Below, one piece after another: positions 9,829-21,620 of a stretch of DNA of 64,000 bases; position 1 is the first letter of the stretch; each line of letters opens with the position of its first letter. The notes beneath the pieces were generated by a model, which had not been told where the DNA came from, did not search any database, and was given only the letters and a program-made list of their open reading frames with translations. Source of the stretch: Datura wrightii (Eukaryota; Streptophyta; Magnoliopsida; Solanales; Solanaceae); contig JASDFA010000027.1 of assembly GCA_035772735.1 (NCBI GenBank), positions 151,650,001 to 151,714,000 of the forward strand, in the 5' to 3' direction. The translations under genes and the position numbers were made by a program.

Positions 9829-12521
9829 TGTCACACCCCACCTTGGGGGGTATGATGGGCACCTGGTGCCTACTAGACTCTGGACTGCTGAATGGTCCAG
9901 CCTGAGCACATCTGGTGCTTTGGCTGGCTCTGGCTCTACTCCAAGAAATAAATCGGCTATATAACGGCTGTAAATACAGCCTCCGGCCAACTGGCCTATA
10001 GCCACATGTACCTATCGTAACAGCTAACCAGAACACACTCATAACAAGGAACCTATGCGGGCCGACAAGGCCACCATGCTGTCTAGTCATCTGTAATATC
10101 ATCACAAAACTACTGTAAGACTACGTGACCGGCAAGGTCACCACTACTGTCAAATTAAGGCCTCACATGGGCAACATAAACTGAAATGCTAAACAGCTAT
10201 AACTAACTGCACGGCCTCACACGACCGGCTCAACTGATATATACAGACTGCAAGCCTCTAGGAATAACAATAGAAATGATCGGGACAGGGCCCCGACCTA
10301 CCCGTACTGTACAACAAAAAGGAAATGATATAAACCTCTGAAATATCAAGCTCCGGATGACAGGAGCTGATGACTCTGCGCTGGCTAGGATCACGAGGGA
10401 TCGCCTCCTCGTCTATGAGTACCTGCAGGCAAGTAATGCAGCGCCCCACCGGGCGTCAGTACCACTGGTACTGAGTATGCAAAGCAACTGAAATAATATA
10501 ACTGAAAGCAACTGAATATAGATAACATAGCTAGCATTTCTGTACAGCAGGAGATAGCTGAATCTGAAGAAGCTGAAATGAACTGGATCAAGCTTTCTGT
10601 ACTGATAAGGCAGAGGCGTGCCTGTAGACGCATTGGCCTGTTGTCTAGTAGCTAGCATATAGCACATAAATAGATATACAAGTAGCAAGCAATAGCCAAT
10701 ACCAACCCCCATAAGCCGGATGGCGCCAAGCAAGCAAACAATCTATATACCCCTACCTGGGTCAAAACCAACCAAAAATAAATCACTCCACTCGTCTTAC
10801 AACTGTGAGCTCCTCCTACCGGCCCCCTTGGGTATGCAGCTCAGGCCTTGGCCTCTGACAATAAACTGTGTCTGAGTCCGAAGACTCCTGCCTCTGGGCG
10901 CAAGTGCACACGGGGTAATCTGCTGCTGTATCTGTGACTGAAACTGCCCCTGGGTGCAAGCACGCAACAGGGTAATTTTATAAAAATTTGTATCTGAAAC
11001 TACCCCCGGCCACAAGCGCACACAGAGAAATCTGCCCCTGTAAACAGGGTAATCTGGCTCTACGCAGAGTAAACTGAATTGCCCCTGCAAGTAGGGTGAT
11101 CTGGACCGTATTATCATGGTGGTCGGCCATCATCGTCCTTTAGGCGGACGGCATCGCCCAGCTGGTGGCGGTATCTTAATCTGGTATAGACACAGCTATA
11201 ACCCAGGGGCGGTGGGGATGCAAAGGGACACCCACAAGCCATAGCAAGTCTCAACAAACAATAGCACATATAAATAGCAAGCATGTATAACTGAAAAGAC
11301 TATCTGAAATCTAACTTCTTATTCTGATCTGTTTCTATATTGAACTGATTCTTACTAATTATACTGATTCTGTAATCTCTGTTTAACTGTACGGCTAATC
11401 TGTAGCCGAGATACTATTTGTCTGAATGGCTAATCTGTAGCCATAACTGTCTGTCTATCTGATTTCTCTTCACTAACTTTTATTATGAAAATCTGTTCCT
11501 TTTTATTCTACTACATGCTTGCTAATCACGTAATAGGCTATACTGAATCTGGGATGCTAACTCGCCCTTCGGCGCATGCTTTTCTAACCTTCAGACTGAA
11601 TATGATATAACAACGCAAACTAGGTTTACTGAACTTGCACAATACTTAACATTCAATTCCGGGAATTTTACTACGGAATTTATTGTACTATACAAGGCTA
11701 AAATTACTAACTTGCCGAAAGAACTAGCTTTACATACCTTAACCTCGAGTTAGCCGTCTGTCGGACGAGTCTCGGTCAATACTCCAGCTATTTCTCCCAA
11801 CTGCATTCATATATACGTCAGTTAATACTAAATATAGCTTTATTCCAAAGAACAATGTCACTTTCGATATAATTATAGCCTAAACTTAGGCTTATCGAAA
11901 CACAGTAAAAAACTCGCTATTTTTTAGAAGTCCAGAAGGGAGAAGTACTCACTTCACAGCTAGGAGCACATAGACACTAGTTTGGAGAAATTCTACTTAC
12001 CTTAGCTCGGTAGCTCGACGATTCGTCGGTCGTATTTCGCGAAACTAAATCCGTAGGAATGCTCTCTGCTGCTAAATACCTCAGTATCTGAGGTTAATTT
12101 GAGTTTGGACTACATTTGGCAGCATAATCGGACGACTATTTATAATTTTCTTCGTCTTCTCCCTTTCTCTGCGTGCTCCTGGAACTTCCAATGGAAATTA
12201 TTAGTAATCAAAGGAAAACTTATCCTTAGTTAAAGGAAATTATTATTATTTAAAGGAAATTATCATTAGTTAAAGGAAATTGTTATTAATTAAAGGAAAT
12301 TATCATTAATTAAAGGAAATTGTTATTAATTAAAGGAAATTACATCACAAACTGAGCTCTATATACTTGGACACTATAAATTGCATTTTGCCTTGCGACG
12401 CGCCGACTTGGCGCTTCTCCGATCTTCCCCCGGGCCTTTTTCTAGCATGCATGTCTTTCAAATATTCTTAACCAACACGTGAATAGGCCATCTATGTGTC
12501 GGGAATTTGCGGGGTATAACA
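9829..12521 (-). repeat. 3' LTR of E1 (2.7 kb)
   Basis: TG...CA ends, matched almost base for base by 17114-19777. It contains a 20-bp tandem array in U3 (12211-12343, six full units against four in the other LTR) and an inverted repeat GCGCC-GACTT-GGCGC at 12400-12414. Short open frames inside, such as 10258-10733, are LTR sequence, not genes: they recur in the other LTR. Confidence 0.92.
12211..12343 (-). repeat. 20-bp tandem array in E1 3' LTR
   Basis: Units of TTAAAGGAAATT plus eight variable bases, six copies after a diverged first unit. The 5' LTR has four (19505-19598). The two extra copies account for most of the length difference between the LTRs. Confidence 0.85.
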
Positions 12522-12533
12522 TTCTCCCCCCTT
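12522..12533 (-). other. Polypurine tract of E1
   Basis: AAGGGGGGAGAA on the minus strand, touching the 3' LTR. The conserved word TTCAAGGACGAA lies just upstream (12541-12552). Confidence 0.85.
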
Positions 12534-12800
12534 AAGAACATTCGTCCTTGAATGAAATCTGCTATCTAGAGGACTTCTCAACGTACTCAACTTATTACTT
12601 AGAAAAAAAAATTCGGCAGAGTTTCTCCTGTAATATGGACTATCCCATAAATCCTGAAACGCAGAAAAGTCCAATACAGGTACTTCACACAATACAATAA
12701 AGTTCACTTGATAGCCGAACATCAATCTTTCTCATTTCATACATATACAACTATAAGGTACTGCATAAGTAATAATAATACGGGCATACCTGTCGCCCGA

Positions 12801-14464
12801 CTAAGTCTGGAACAAGTGAGGATATCTAGCTTTCATATCTTCCTCAGCCTCCCATGTCATTTCCTCTCGGTTCCTGTTACACCATAATACCTTGACAGAC
12901 GCAATATCTTTAGTTCTCAACCTGCGAATCTGTCTGTCTAGGATAGCTACTGGAGCCACTTCGTAGGCCAGCTCCTCTGTAACTTGGATATCCTGGACTG
13001 TAACTGCTCTTAACGGGTCTCCTAAGCATTTCCTCAACATGGATACATGGAAGACTGGATGAACAGATTCTAACTCTGGCGGCAAGTTCAACTCGTACGC
13101 CACTTGGCCTATTCATCTACGAATCTGATATGGCCCGACAAATCTTGGGCTGAGCTTACCCTTCTTGCCGAATCTGATCACCCCTTTCATCAGAGACACT
13201 TTTAGAAATACCCAGTCATTCACATCGAACTCCAGGTCCCTGCGCCGTATATCCGCGTATGATTTCTGGCGACTCTGTGCAGTCAATAGGCGTTCTCTGA
13301 TAAGCTTTACTTTCTCCTCTGACTGTTGAACAATATCTAGTCCGACCAACGCTGATTCTCCTACTTCAAGCCAGCCAATTGGCGATCTGCACTTTCGCCA
13401 GTATAATGCCTTGAAAGGCACCGTTTGAATAGCTGAGTGATAACTGTTATTATACGCAAACTCGATTAGAGGCAAATGCTCATCCCAGCTACCACCAAAG
13501 TCTAGCGCACACGCTCGCAACATATCTTCAAGCGTCTGAATGGTGAGTTTAGCCTGTCCGTCCATTTGAGGGTGGAACACGGTACTTAAATTAATCTGCG
13601 TTCCCAGATCTTTCTGAAACGGCTGCCAGAATCTAGCCGTAAACTGTGCTCCTCTGTCTGAAATAATGGATACTGGTACTCCGTGCAACCTAACTATTTC
13701 TCGAATATACAACTCCGCATAATCTGGCCGAGAAAGTAGTTTCCACTGGCAGAAAATGAGCTGATTCGGTCAACCTGTCAACTATCATCCATATAGAGTC
13801 ATGTCCATGTTTGGTACGGGGTAATCCTGCCACAAAATCCATATATACTGCTTCCCACTTCTAGAGAGGCACAACTATGTCCTGAGTCAAACCGCCTGGT
13901 TTCTGATGTTCTGCTTTCACCTGCTGGCAGTTAGGACACCGGGCTACAAATTCAGCAATTTCTCTTTTTTTTTTCTAGCCACCAGTAGTTTTCTTTGATA
14001 TCATGGTACATTTTTTGTCGCGCCAGGGTGGAGAAAATAGTTGCTGGCGCAGTGCACCTCGTTCATGATCTGATGGCGGAGGCCTGAGACATCTGGAACG
14101 CATAGACGGTCTTTACAACGCAGCACTCCATCCTCTGTTATTTGTGAATCTGGCGCTTCCCTTGCAGGATTCTGTCCTTAAGCTAGACCAGGTCAGGATC
14201 TGCATATTGCCTTTCTCTTACCTCCACAACTAAGGACGACACGGCGGTGTTCTGGATTACCGCTCTGTTGTCCTTTATTTCTATCACACGAATGGCTAAA
14301 TTGACCAATTGATGTATCTCCCTGACCAATTCCCGTTGCTCAGGTTGCACATACACCACACTCCTAATAGATCTATAGCTAAGAGCGTTTGCTGCTCCAT
14401 TACCTCTTCTTGACTGATATAACATTTTCGTACTTAGAGAGCTCGGCATATAATTGATGGTCAT
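12801..14464 (-). pseudogene. Integrase and chromodomain remnant of E1
   Basis: Reading leftwards. 14464-14183 matches the region after RNase H in E2 (NNRAVIQN, ERQY.DPDLV). The zinc-binding region (about 14040-13915) is frameshifted but keeps KMYHDIK, CPNCQQVKAEHQKPGG. The core block 13712-13113 has REIVRLHGVPVSIISDRGAQF with the second catalytic Asp, but the catalytic Glu region reads DGQAKLTIQ (Glu to Lys). The C-terminal block 13103-12801 has the chromodomain (AILDRQIRRLRTKDIASVKV, EEMTWEAEEDMKARYPHLF), which in chromoviruses directs insertion into chromatin. Two or more frameshifts and the missing upstream pol make it non-functional. Confidence 0.85.
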
Positions 14465-16900
14465 ACTGGCTTGTCTTGCCGAAGAGATCGACCGGTAGTT
14501 TACAGGCGTAGCTAGAGCTTATCTGGCCTTCCGGCCACATGCTAAGGCTACTTGTTGCTGGGATAACCTGAACGACCGTCTGCACACCTTGTGCCTTTAT
14601 CTGATTAGAGGATCCTGATATTGATCATGACCTCTAATGATCTGGCTGCATAACCTTAAATAACTGAATAGTCGGGTTGAATGACCCGAATGTGGCAGTA
14701 GTCTAACAAAGCTCTAACTGTTCTACTTGAGTACTTATAGTTCATGAATAACTGCAGACTTGTGGGCATCTAATTGCTTTGTTATTTTGCTTGAACCACT
14801 GTAAGGCTGGGCTTAATCAAACTTACTCCCAGGCGATCAATCTCTGGATCTTCACGGGGAGTCTACTGATCTCCTGGTCTTAACAAACACTGTGCTAGCA
14901 GGGTACTATCAATTTCTTACGCCTTGTATGTATCCACTTGGATTTATACAGCTATTCTGGGGAATTCTCAGTCTTATGAGCTATTCTGTAAATACTGGCC
15001 TTCTGCTAGGGCTTCGCATCTGAATATCTTACGAGAACCAGCTGAAGTACTAGTCTCTCGCTGACTACTGATGTGGACCCCTTTCTTGGGGTGCCCATGA
15101 GTTTGTCTGAATTGCGGGGTATTCCTTGTAATAACTGCTAGGTTGACTAAGGTCGACTCTCACCTACAAGGCTGGGAAAATGATGTACGACCACTTAACA
15201 TACTGGAAAAATTCTGGTTCCGGCATATGCGATAATGCTATTGATTTTTAGGGATGCTTCCCTGCTAATACAAGCGCCAGCTAGTCGTTAGACCGTCTAA
15301 CTGTGCTCTTATCATCTAGCCATCTAATTTAGGCCATTAACTCTGGTAAGCTTCTAGAGCCTAGATCTGGCAACAACACATAAGTTTATTAACTTAATAG
15401 CTGAGAACTGAGATAGTTTCTATGACTTCATACGTAATTCACACTTAATCTGCCTTTTCTCTTCTTCTTTCCCTTTCTCCTTTCTTCTCTCCTTTTCTTT
15501 CTTTCTTCTTTTTTTTTGGCAAGGGGGGTCCTGCAATGCAATTTGTACATGCTTTCTAGTACTAATCAGCATCTGTGATTGTAACCCCTATAGGCAGCTA
15601 CTCACAGCATATCTACTATCTGTGTATATATATATATCAGTAGCTACGTACAATACGTACTGAATTCTGTGGTGATACATAATCTCTGACATGCTCTGCT
15701 GAGCCTCATACCGTACATGATACACCGCTTCTACGGCCTAATAATATCTCCTGCCCTGACTTATCATTTCCTTAGACTTTCATCCCATTCTAGATGTAAC
15801 AACATATGAGCTTGAACATGGCCTGCTATTGGCATTCCGCCACTCTTACAATGTGGGTCCACACCCGAGCCTTGTGGCCTTACTTGGCATTATATTGAGA
15901 GCCCATGACTGTCTGCTGGGCCTTATCTCTAGGCCACACTAGATTAGAATTGCTGTATCGGTAATTTCTTAACTTCTCCATAAGCGGGCGTACTGCGGTA
16001 TTCTAAACTGCAATCTTACTGTCAGCCCGAGGCTTAATCCTTAATACGATATTCTATCAATCCGGGGGTAATCCTTATTTCCCCACAAAATCTAACATTC
16101 CTGCTTCTTCCCCTCATCTTGCTTAAGCTGAACTCTGGGATTCAAGGTACCTGCTTTTCATTGTTAATAAGATTACTGGTCAAATATCAGTTCATACTTC
16201 CCCTGACTTGCAGTCAGACCTATCTGATTCACATGACCTCTCACCCTTTCGATATCACAACTGAATCATATCTATATTCTTGCAGGTATATCTTACTGTC
16301 TATTAGCATATATGGCGGACTTGGCCTTTTTCTGACTCAAATTTGACTATTACTTGGCATTCATTACTGACAGGTCTTTTACCCCTGCTTCGAGTAAGCT
16401 AACAGTCTTACTTTCTCTTTACGCTCACTAATACTTACTGGAATTAATCTATCTATCTTCACTTACTGCTTGTTTTGGGCAGCCTCACCTCAATTCTTAT
16501 GCCCCTTTACTGTACTAGAATCAAGGTCAAGAGGTAGGAATAGCCCTTTTCTTGTTGCAACAGATAGAAACATATAACTGTACCACATCTGAAAAGATGT
16601 GTTTGAGATTCCTGCATTTCCCTCTCTTTCTTATACTTATCTGATAGTCTGACCTTGTCTGTAATCTTAATCAGATCTTATATAGCTAATAAATAAATCA
16701 GCTCGTATGTACATTATACTTCTGACTTCCTATTCTAACGTTATTAACGTATACTAGGAATAGTACCGATAAAGGTATCACGCTGGGAGGTCTCTGTTAC
16801 CTCTTCCTAGTGCTGTAGTTATCATGTAACTGGTTGATGCCCTCTTCTATTGCTATATCTGATCTTCTGCCTGTGATAGAGTAATGCTGATCTGCCTTCG
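14465..16900 (-). other. Unidentified 2.4-kb interior of E1
   Basis: No ORF above about 75 codons on either strand, and no gag, protease or reverse transcriptase motif. At its right edge (about 16905-16790) the sequence is still alignable, though diverged, to the leader and gag start of E2 (TATCACAGG, GAAGATCAGATATAG). After that I see no resemblance to E2. Either this is heavily decayed gag-pol or it is foreign DNA captured by a non-autonomous element. A polypyrimidine stretch is present at 15455-15520. Confidence 0.5.
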
Positions 16901-17097
16901 TATCTGTAATCAAACAATACGGTAAGTTTTTAGGGACTCAACCCTGTATTGTACCGCTCTAAAGCACGACTGACTGAGAAGGAAGGGTAACCATCCTATC
17001 ATGCCTCGCAGCCTCCTGCCTATAGTATGTGGTGCACAACACATCCATAGACAAGACTCTACTTAGCACGACTTGCAGACTCCCTGGGACACGACCT

Positions 17098-17109
17098 GCT
17101 CTGATACCA
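17098..17109 (-). other. Primer binding site of E1 (tRNA-iMet)
   Basis: TGGTATCAGAGC on the minus strand, complementary to the 3' end of plant initiator Met tRNA, four bases from the 5' LTR. The 200-bp leader beyond it matches that of E2. Confidence 0.9.
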
Positions 17110-17113
17110 AGTT

Positions 17114-19777
17114 TGTCACATCCCACCTTGGGGGGTATGACGGGCACCTGGTGCCTACTAGACTCTGGACTGCTGAATGGTCCAGCCTGAGCACATCTGG
17201 TGCTTTGGCTGGCTCTGGCTCTACTCCAAGAAATAAACCGGCTATATAACGACTGTAAACACAGCCTCCGGCCAACTGGCCTATAGCCACATGTACCTAT
17301 AGTAACAGCTAACCAGAACACACTCATAACAAGGAACCTATGCGGGCCGACAAGGCCACCATGCTGTCTAGTCATCTATAATATCATCACAAAACTACTG
17401 TAAGACTACGTGACCGGCAAGGTCACCACTACTGTCAAATTAAGGCCTCACACGGGCAACATAAAGTGAAATGCTAAACATCTATAACTAACTGCACGGC
17501 CTCACACGACCGGCTCAACTGACCACTGGAAAATATATACAGACTGCAAGCCTCTAGGAATAACAATAGAAATGATCGGGACAGGGCCCCGACCTACCCG
17601 TACTGTACAACAAAAAGGAAATGATATAAACCTCTGAAATATCAAGCTCCGGATGACAGGAGCTGATGACTCTGCGCTGGCTAGGATCACGAGGGATCGC
17701 CTCCTCGTCTATGAGTACCTGCAGGCAAGTAATGCAGCGCCCCACCGGGCGTCAGTACCACTGGTACTGAGTATGCAAAGCAACTGAAATAATATAACTG
17801 AAAGCAACTGAATATAGATAACATAGCTAGCATTTCTGTACAGCAGGAGATAGCTGAATCTGAAGAAGCTGAAATGAACTGGATTAAGCTTTCTGTACTG
17901 ATAAGGCAGAGGCGTGCCTGTAGATGCGTCGGCCTGTTGTCTAGTAGCTAGTATATAACACATAAATATATATACAAGTAGCAAGCAATAGCCAATACCA
18001 ACCCCCATAAGCCGGATGGCGCCAAGCAAGCAAACAATCTATATACCCCTACCTGGGTCAAAACCATCCAAAAATAAATCACTCCACTCATCTTACAACT
18101 GTGAGCTCCTCCTACTGGCCCCCTTGGGTATGCAGCTCAGGCCTTGGCCTCTGACAATAAACTGTGTCTGAGTCCGAAGACTCCTGCCTCTGGGCGCAAG
18201 TGCACACGGGGTAATCTGCTGCTGTATCTGTGACTGAAACTGCCCCTGGGTGCAAGCACGCAACAGGGTAATTTTATAAAAATCTATATCTGAAACTACC
18301 CCCGGCCACAAGCGCACACAAGGTAATCTGCCCCTGTAAACAGGGTAATCTGGCTCTACGCAGAGTAAACTGAACTTCCCCTGCAAGTAGGGTGATCTGG
18401 ACCGTATTATCATGGTGGTCGGCCATCATCGTCCTTTAGGCGGACGGCATCGCCCAGCTGGTGGCGGTATCTGAATCTGGTATCGACACAGCTATAACCC
18501 AGGGGCGGTGGGGATGCAAAGGGACACCCACAAGCCATAGCAAGTCTCAACAAACAATAGCACATATAAATAGCAAGCATGTATAATGGAAAAGACTATT
18601 TGAAATCTAACTTCTTATTCTGATCTGTTTCTATATTGAACTGATTCTTACTAATTATACTGATTCTGTAATCTCTGTTTAACTGTACGACTAATCTGTA
18701 GCCGAGATACTATTTGTCTGAATGGCTAATCTGTAGCCATAACTGTCTGTCTATCTGATTTCTCTTCACTAACTTTTATTATGAAAATCTGTTCCTTTTT
18801 ATTCTACTACATGCTTGCTAATCATGTAATAGGCTATACTGAATCTGGGATGCTAACTCGCCCTTCGGCGCATGCTTTTCTAACCTTCATACTGAATACG
18901 ATATAACAACGCAAACTAGGTTTACTGAACTTGCACAATACTTAACATTCAATTCCGGGAATTTTACTACGGAATTTATTGTACTATACAAGGCTAAAAC
19001 TACTAACTTGCCGAAAGAACTAGCTTTACATACCTTAACCTCGAGTTAGCCGTCTGTCAGACGAGGCTCGGTCAATACTCCAGCTATTTCTCCCAACTGC
19101 ATTCATATATACGTCAGTTAATACTAAATATAGCTTTATTCCAAAGAACAACGTCACTTTAAATATAATTATAGCCTAAACTTAGGCTTATCGAAAGACA
19201 GTCAAAAACTCGCTATTTTTCAGAAGTCCAGAAGGGAGAAGTACTCACTTCACAGCTAGGAGCACATAGAAACTAGTTTGGAGAAATTCTACTTACCTTA
19301 GCTCGGTAGCTCGACGATTCGTCGGTCGTATTTCGCGAAACTAAATCCATAGGAATGCTCTCTGCTGCTAAATACCTCAGTATCTGAGGTTAATTTGAGT
19401 TTGGACTACATTTGGCAGCGTAATCGGACGACTATTTATAATTTTCTTCGTCTTCTCCCTTTCTCTGCGTGCTCCTGGAACTTCCAATGGAAATTATTAG
19501 TAATCAAAGGAAAACTTATCCTTAGTTAAAGGAAATTATTGTTATTTAAAGGAAATTATCATTAGTTAAAGGAAATTGTTATTAATTAAAGGAAATTACA
19601 TCACAAACTGAGCTCTATATACATGGACACTATAAATCGCATTTTGCCTTGCGACGCGCCGACTTGGCGCTTCTCCGATCTTCCCCCGGGCCTTTTTCTA
19701 GCATGCATGGCTTTCAAATATTGTTAACCAACATGTGAATAGGCCATCTATGTGCCGGGAATTTATGGGGTATAACA
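17114..19777 (-). repeat. 5' LTR of E1 (2.7 kb)
   Basis: Partner of 9829-12521 with the same termini. It has four 20-bp units (19505-19598). It borders the primer site on the left and the CATAA target duplication on the right. Confidence 0.92.
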
Positions 19778-19782
19778 CATAA

Positions 19783-21392
19783 ATTTTCAAATCACACCAT
19801 GTATGGGTATATAAATGGAAATTAAGCTCGCTCTCACAAAGAATTCACATGCGTCATGTAGTGACCCATAAGCTTGCCTTTAGTGTTTTACTTCACTAAT
19901 TTAAGGGTGTGTGAATGTAAGATCAAGTAGGACTTATTGGGTTCTAATGTAAGCTAAGGGACAAGTAGGTACCATTATGGATAATAACAGTAGCTATCTT
20001 CCCAAGCGCTTCTAGTACATCACACCTTCATTATGGACATCTCTTCTCTTACTTCACCCTCCTGCTTTTCACTCTTAAATTTCCTCTTCTTGTTCCCATT
20101 TCTTTAAGCACACTGAGCTTATTAGTAAGGAGTACTTAAGCAACTTTTTCATTCATTTATTTTCTTACTCCCTACCAATACTCAAGCATTTTCACACAAG
20201 TGCACTTTCGACCTTTCTCAACTTCCACAACTGTTATTTTTCCTTCTTTTTCCCAATTCTCACTCCTTTACTCTTTCCGATTTTTCACTTAAGCGCTTAG
20301 GAGTTTAGGATCAAATTCAATGCTAATGAAAGAAAAATGATTAAGCTTATATTGCATCTATCAAAGAATAGGCTTAAGGCTCAATGGGGCTAACTAGGAT
20401 CCGATATTCAAGGTAGGTAAAGCGAGGGTTAGAAATTTGGCTCATTCAAAGAAATGCCTAAATCATCTCCTACACTCTACATTCTTCATTTCGTTTTGCA
20501 TACACACCAGGAAAGTTCTAGACACTACACAATAGCATGGAATATTCAAAAACCTTATACTCTCAGCACATACTCAATTCAAGACACATTCAGCAGACTC
20601 TTAACTCAGCTAATCGCATAAATTTAGAATTTAGCTTAGAATCACATCGAGTCACATTCATGAGCTTAGGTGTCTCAAACAAAGTTATACACTTCTTACA
20701 TGCTTCAACATTAACCATACTTGCATCTTACAATCATGTATAGCACACAGTAAGAACATCAAATAATCAATTAGCTATGGGTTCAAAACAAAAACCTATT
20801 GACTAATTTTCTCAAGACGGTCGTCATCCATCCATCATTGGAACTAGTCTCTAACTATGACTAAAAACACTATATATAGACAAAGAAAATTTTTATTCTT
20901 CGGTTCAAAGACCCCCCGTCGGAAAAGAACCGAAAAGAAAAACCAACGGGTGGTGAAGTCATGCTCAACTAAAAATTTTTTCCAATATGTATCAAGCACT
21001 ACATTAACCAAAATCATTAAGCACAAAATTTTTGAAGTTTCCCTCACCCAACACTTGAATCATGCTATGTCCCCAAAGCATCTAATTAAACTTCAAAAGG
21101 GTGAGAAATACTCCCTGGGCCTCTATGCCTAGCTAACAGCATGTTCATCTTCATTTTTGCATACGTGGGTATTCGACCCCACACTTTTCCTCTTCCATGC
21201 TTTTTAGCATCCTCCTCCAAGGGTACTCAGATTTCCCCTCCATCTGTGCTTAAATTTCCACCAAAAACAACACAAGTTGATAATAAACAAAATCAACACA
21301 AAAAACAGTTACAAATTGTACCTGTGGTAACCTTGGGTTGCCTCCCAAGCAGCGCCTAATTTTATGTCGCGGCACAACGTGAACTATCCTTT
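19783..21392 (-). other. Proximal spacer of element A
   Basis: Non-coding, collinear with F 1867-3500 in inverse orientation. Near 21330-21360 the minus strand reads GGCGCTGCTTGGGAGGCAAC, a sequence I associate with the end of Athila pol. This shows that the spacer was originally preceded by a full pol. Small open frames here are not supported as genes. Confidence 0.6.
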
Positions 21393-21620
21393 TCAGGACA
21401 TCCTCATACCTGAGTTCCCTTTCGAGAATAATCTTCTTCTCTTTTGATTTTTAGAGGGAGAAGCCTCCACTCTGTCCCTCTCTTCCTTCGAATTATTCTC
21501 ACACTGAAGCCCTTCATCAGACTCGGGCTGAAAACTAATCAGTTCCTTTGACCGTGGACTTGTGGAATCTGCCACCCCATACTTATCCTCTGACAGCACT
21601 CTAACCTTACACAGGTTTCT

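Larger units (their letters stand above)
9829..19777 (-). mobile_element. Element E1: chromovirus deletion derivative (9.9 kb)
   Basis: Minus strand. Both LTRs (9829-12521 and 17114-19777) begin TGTCAC and end ATAACA on the plus strand, and the insertion is flanked by CATAA on both sides (9824-9828, 19778-19782). PPT 12522-12533 and a tRNA-iMet primer site 17098-17109 are intact. The 4.6-kb interior has only the distal part of pol (integrase and chromodomain). Gag, protease, reverse transcriptase and RNase H are gone, apart from a remnant of the gag start. The LTRs are very similar to each other, so the insertion is fairly recent. The family is the same as E2, but the LTRs have diverged. Confidence 0.92.

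Noticed and set aside
10413..10733. 106-codon minus-strand frames in E1 LTR that recur at 17709-18029
   Set aside because: Repetition is due to the paired LTRs; composition is not protein-like and the E2 LTR does not preserve the frame.
16119..16346. 75-codon plus-strand frame in E1's interior
   Set aside because: Chance frame antisense to the element; no motif, low complexity.
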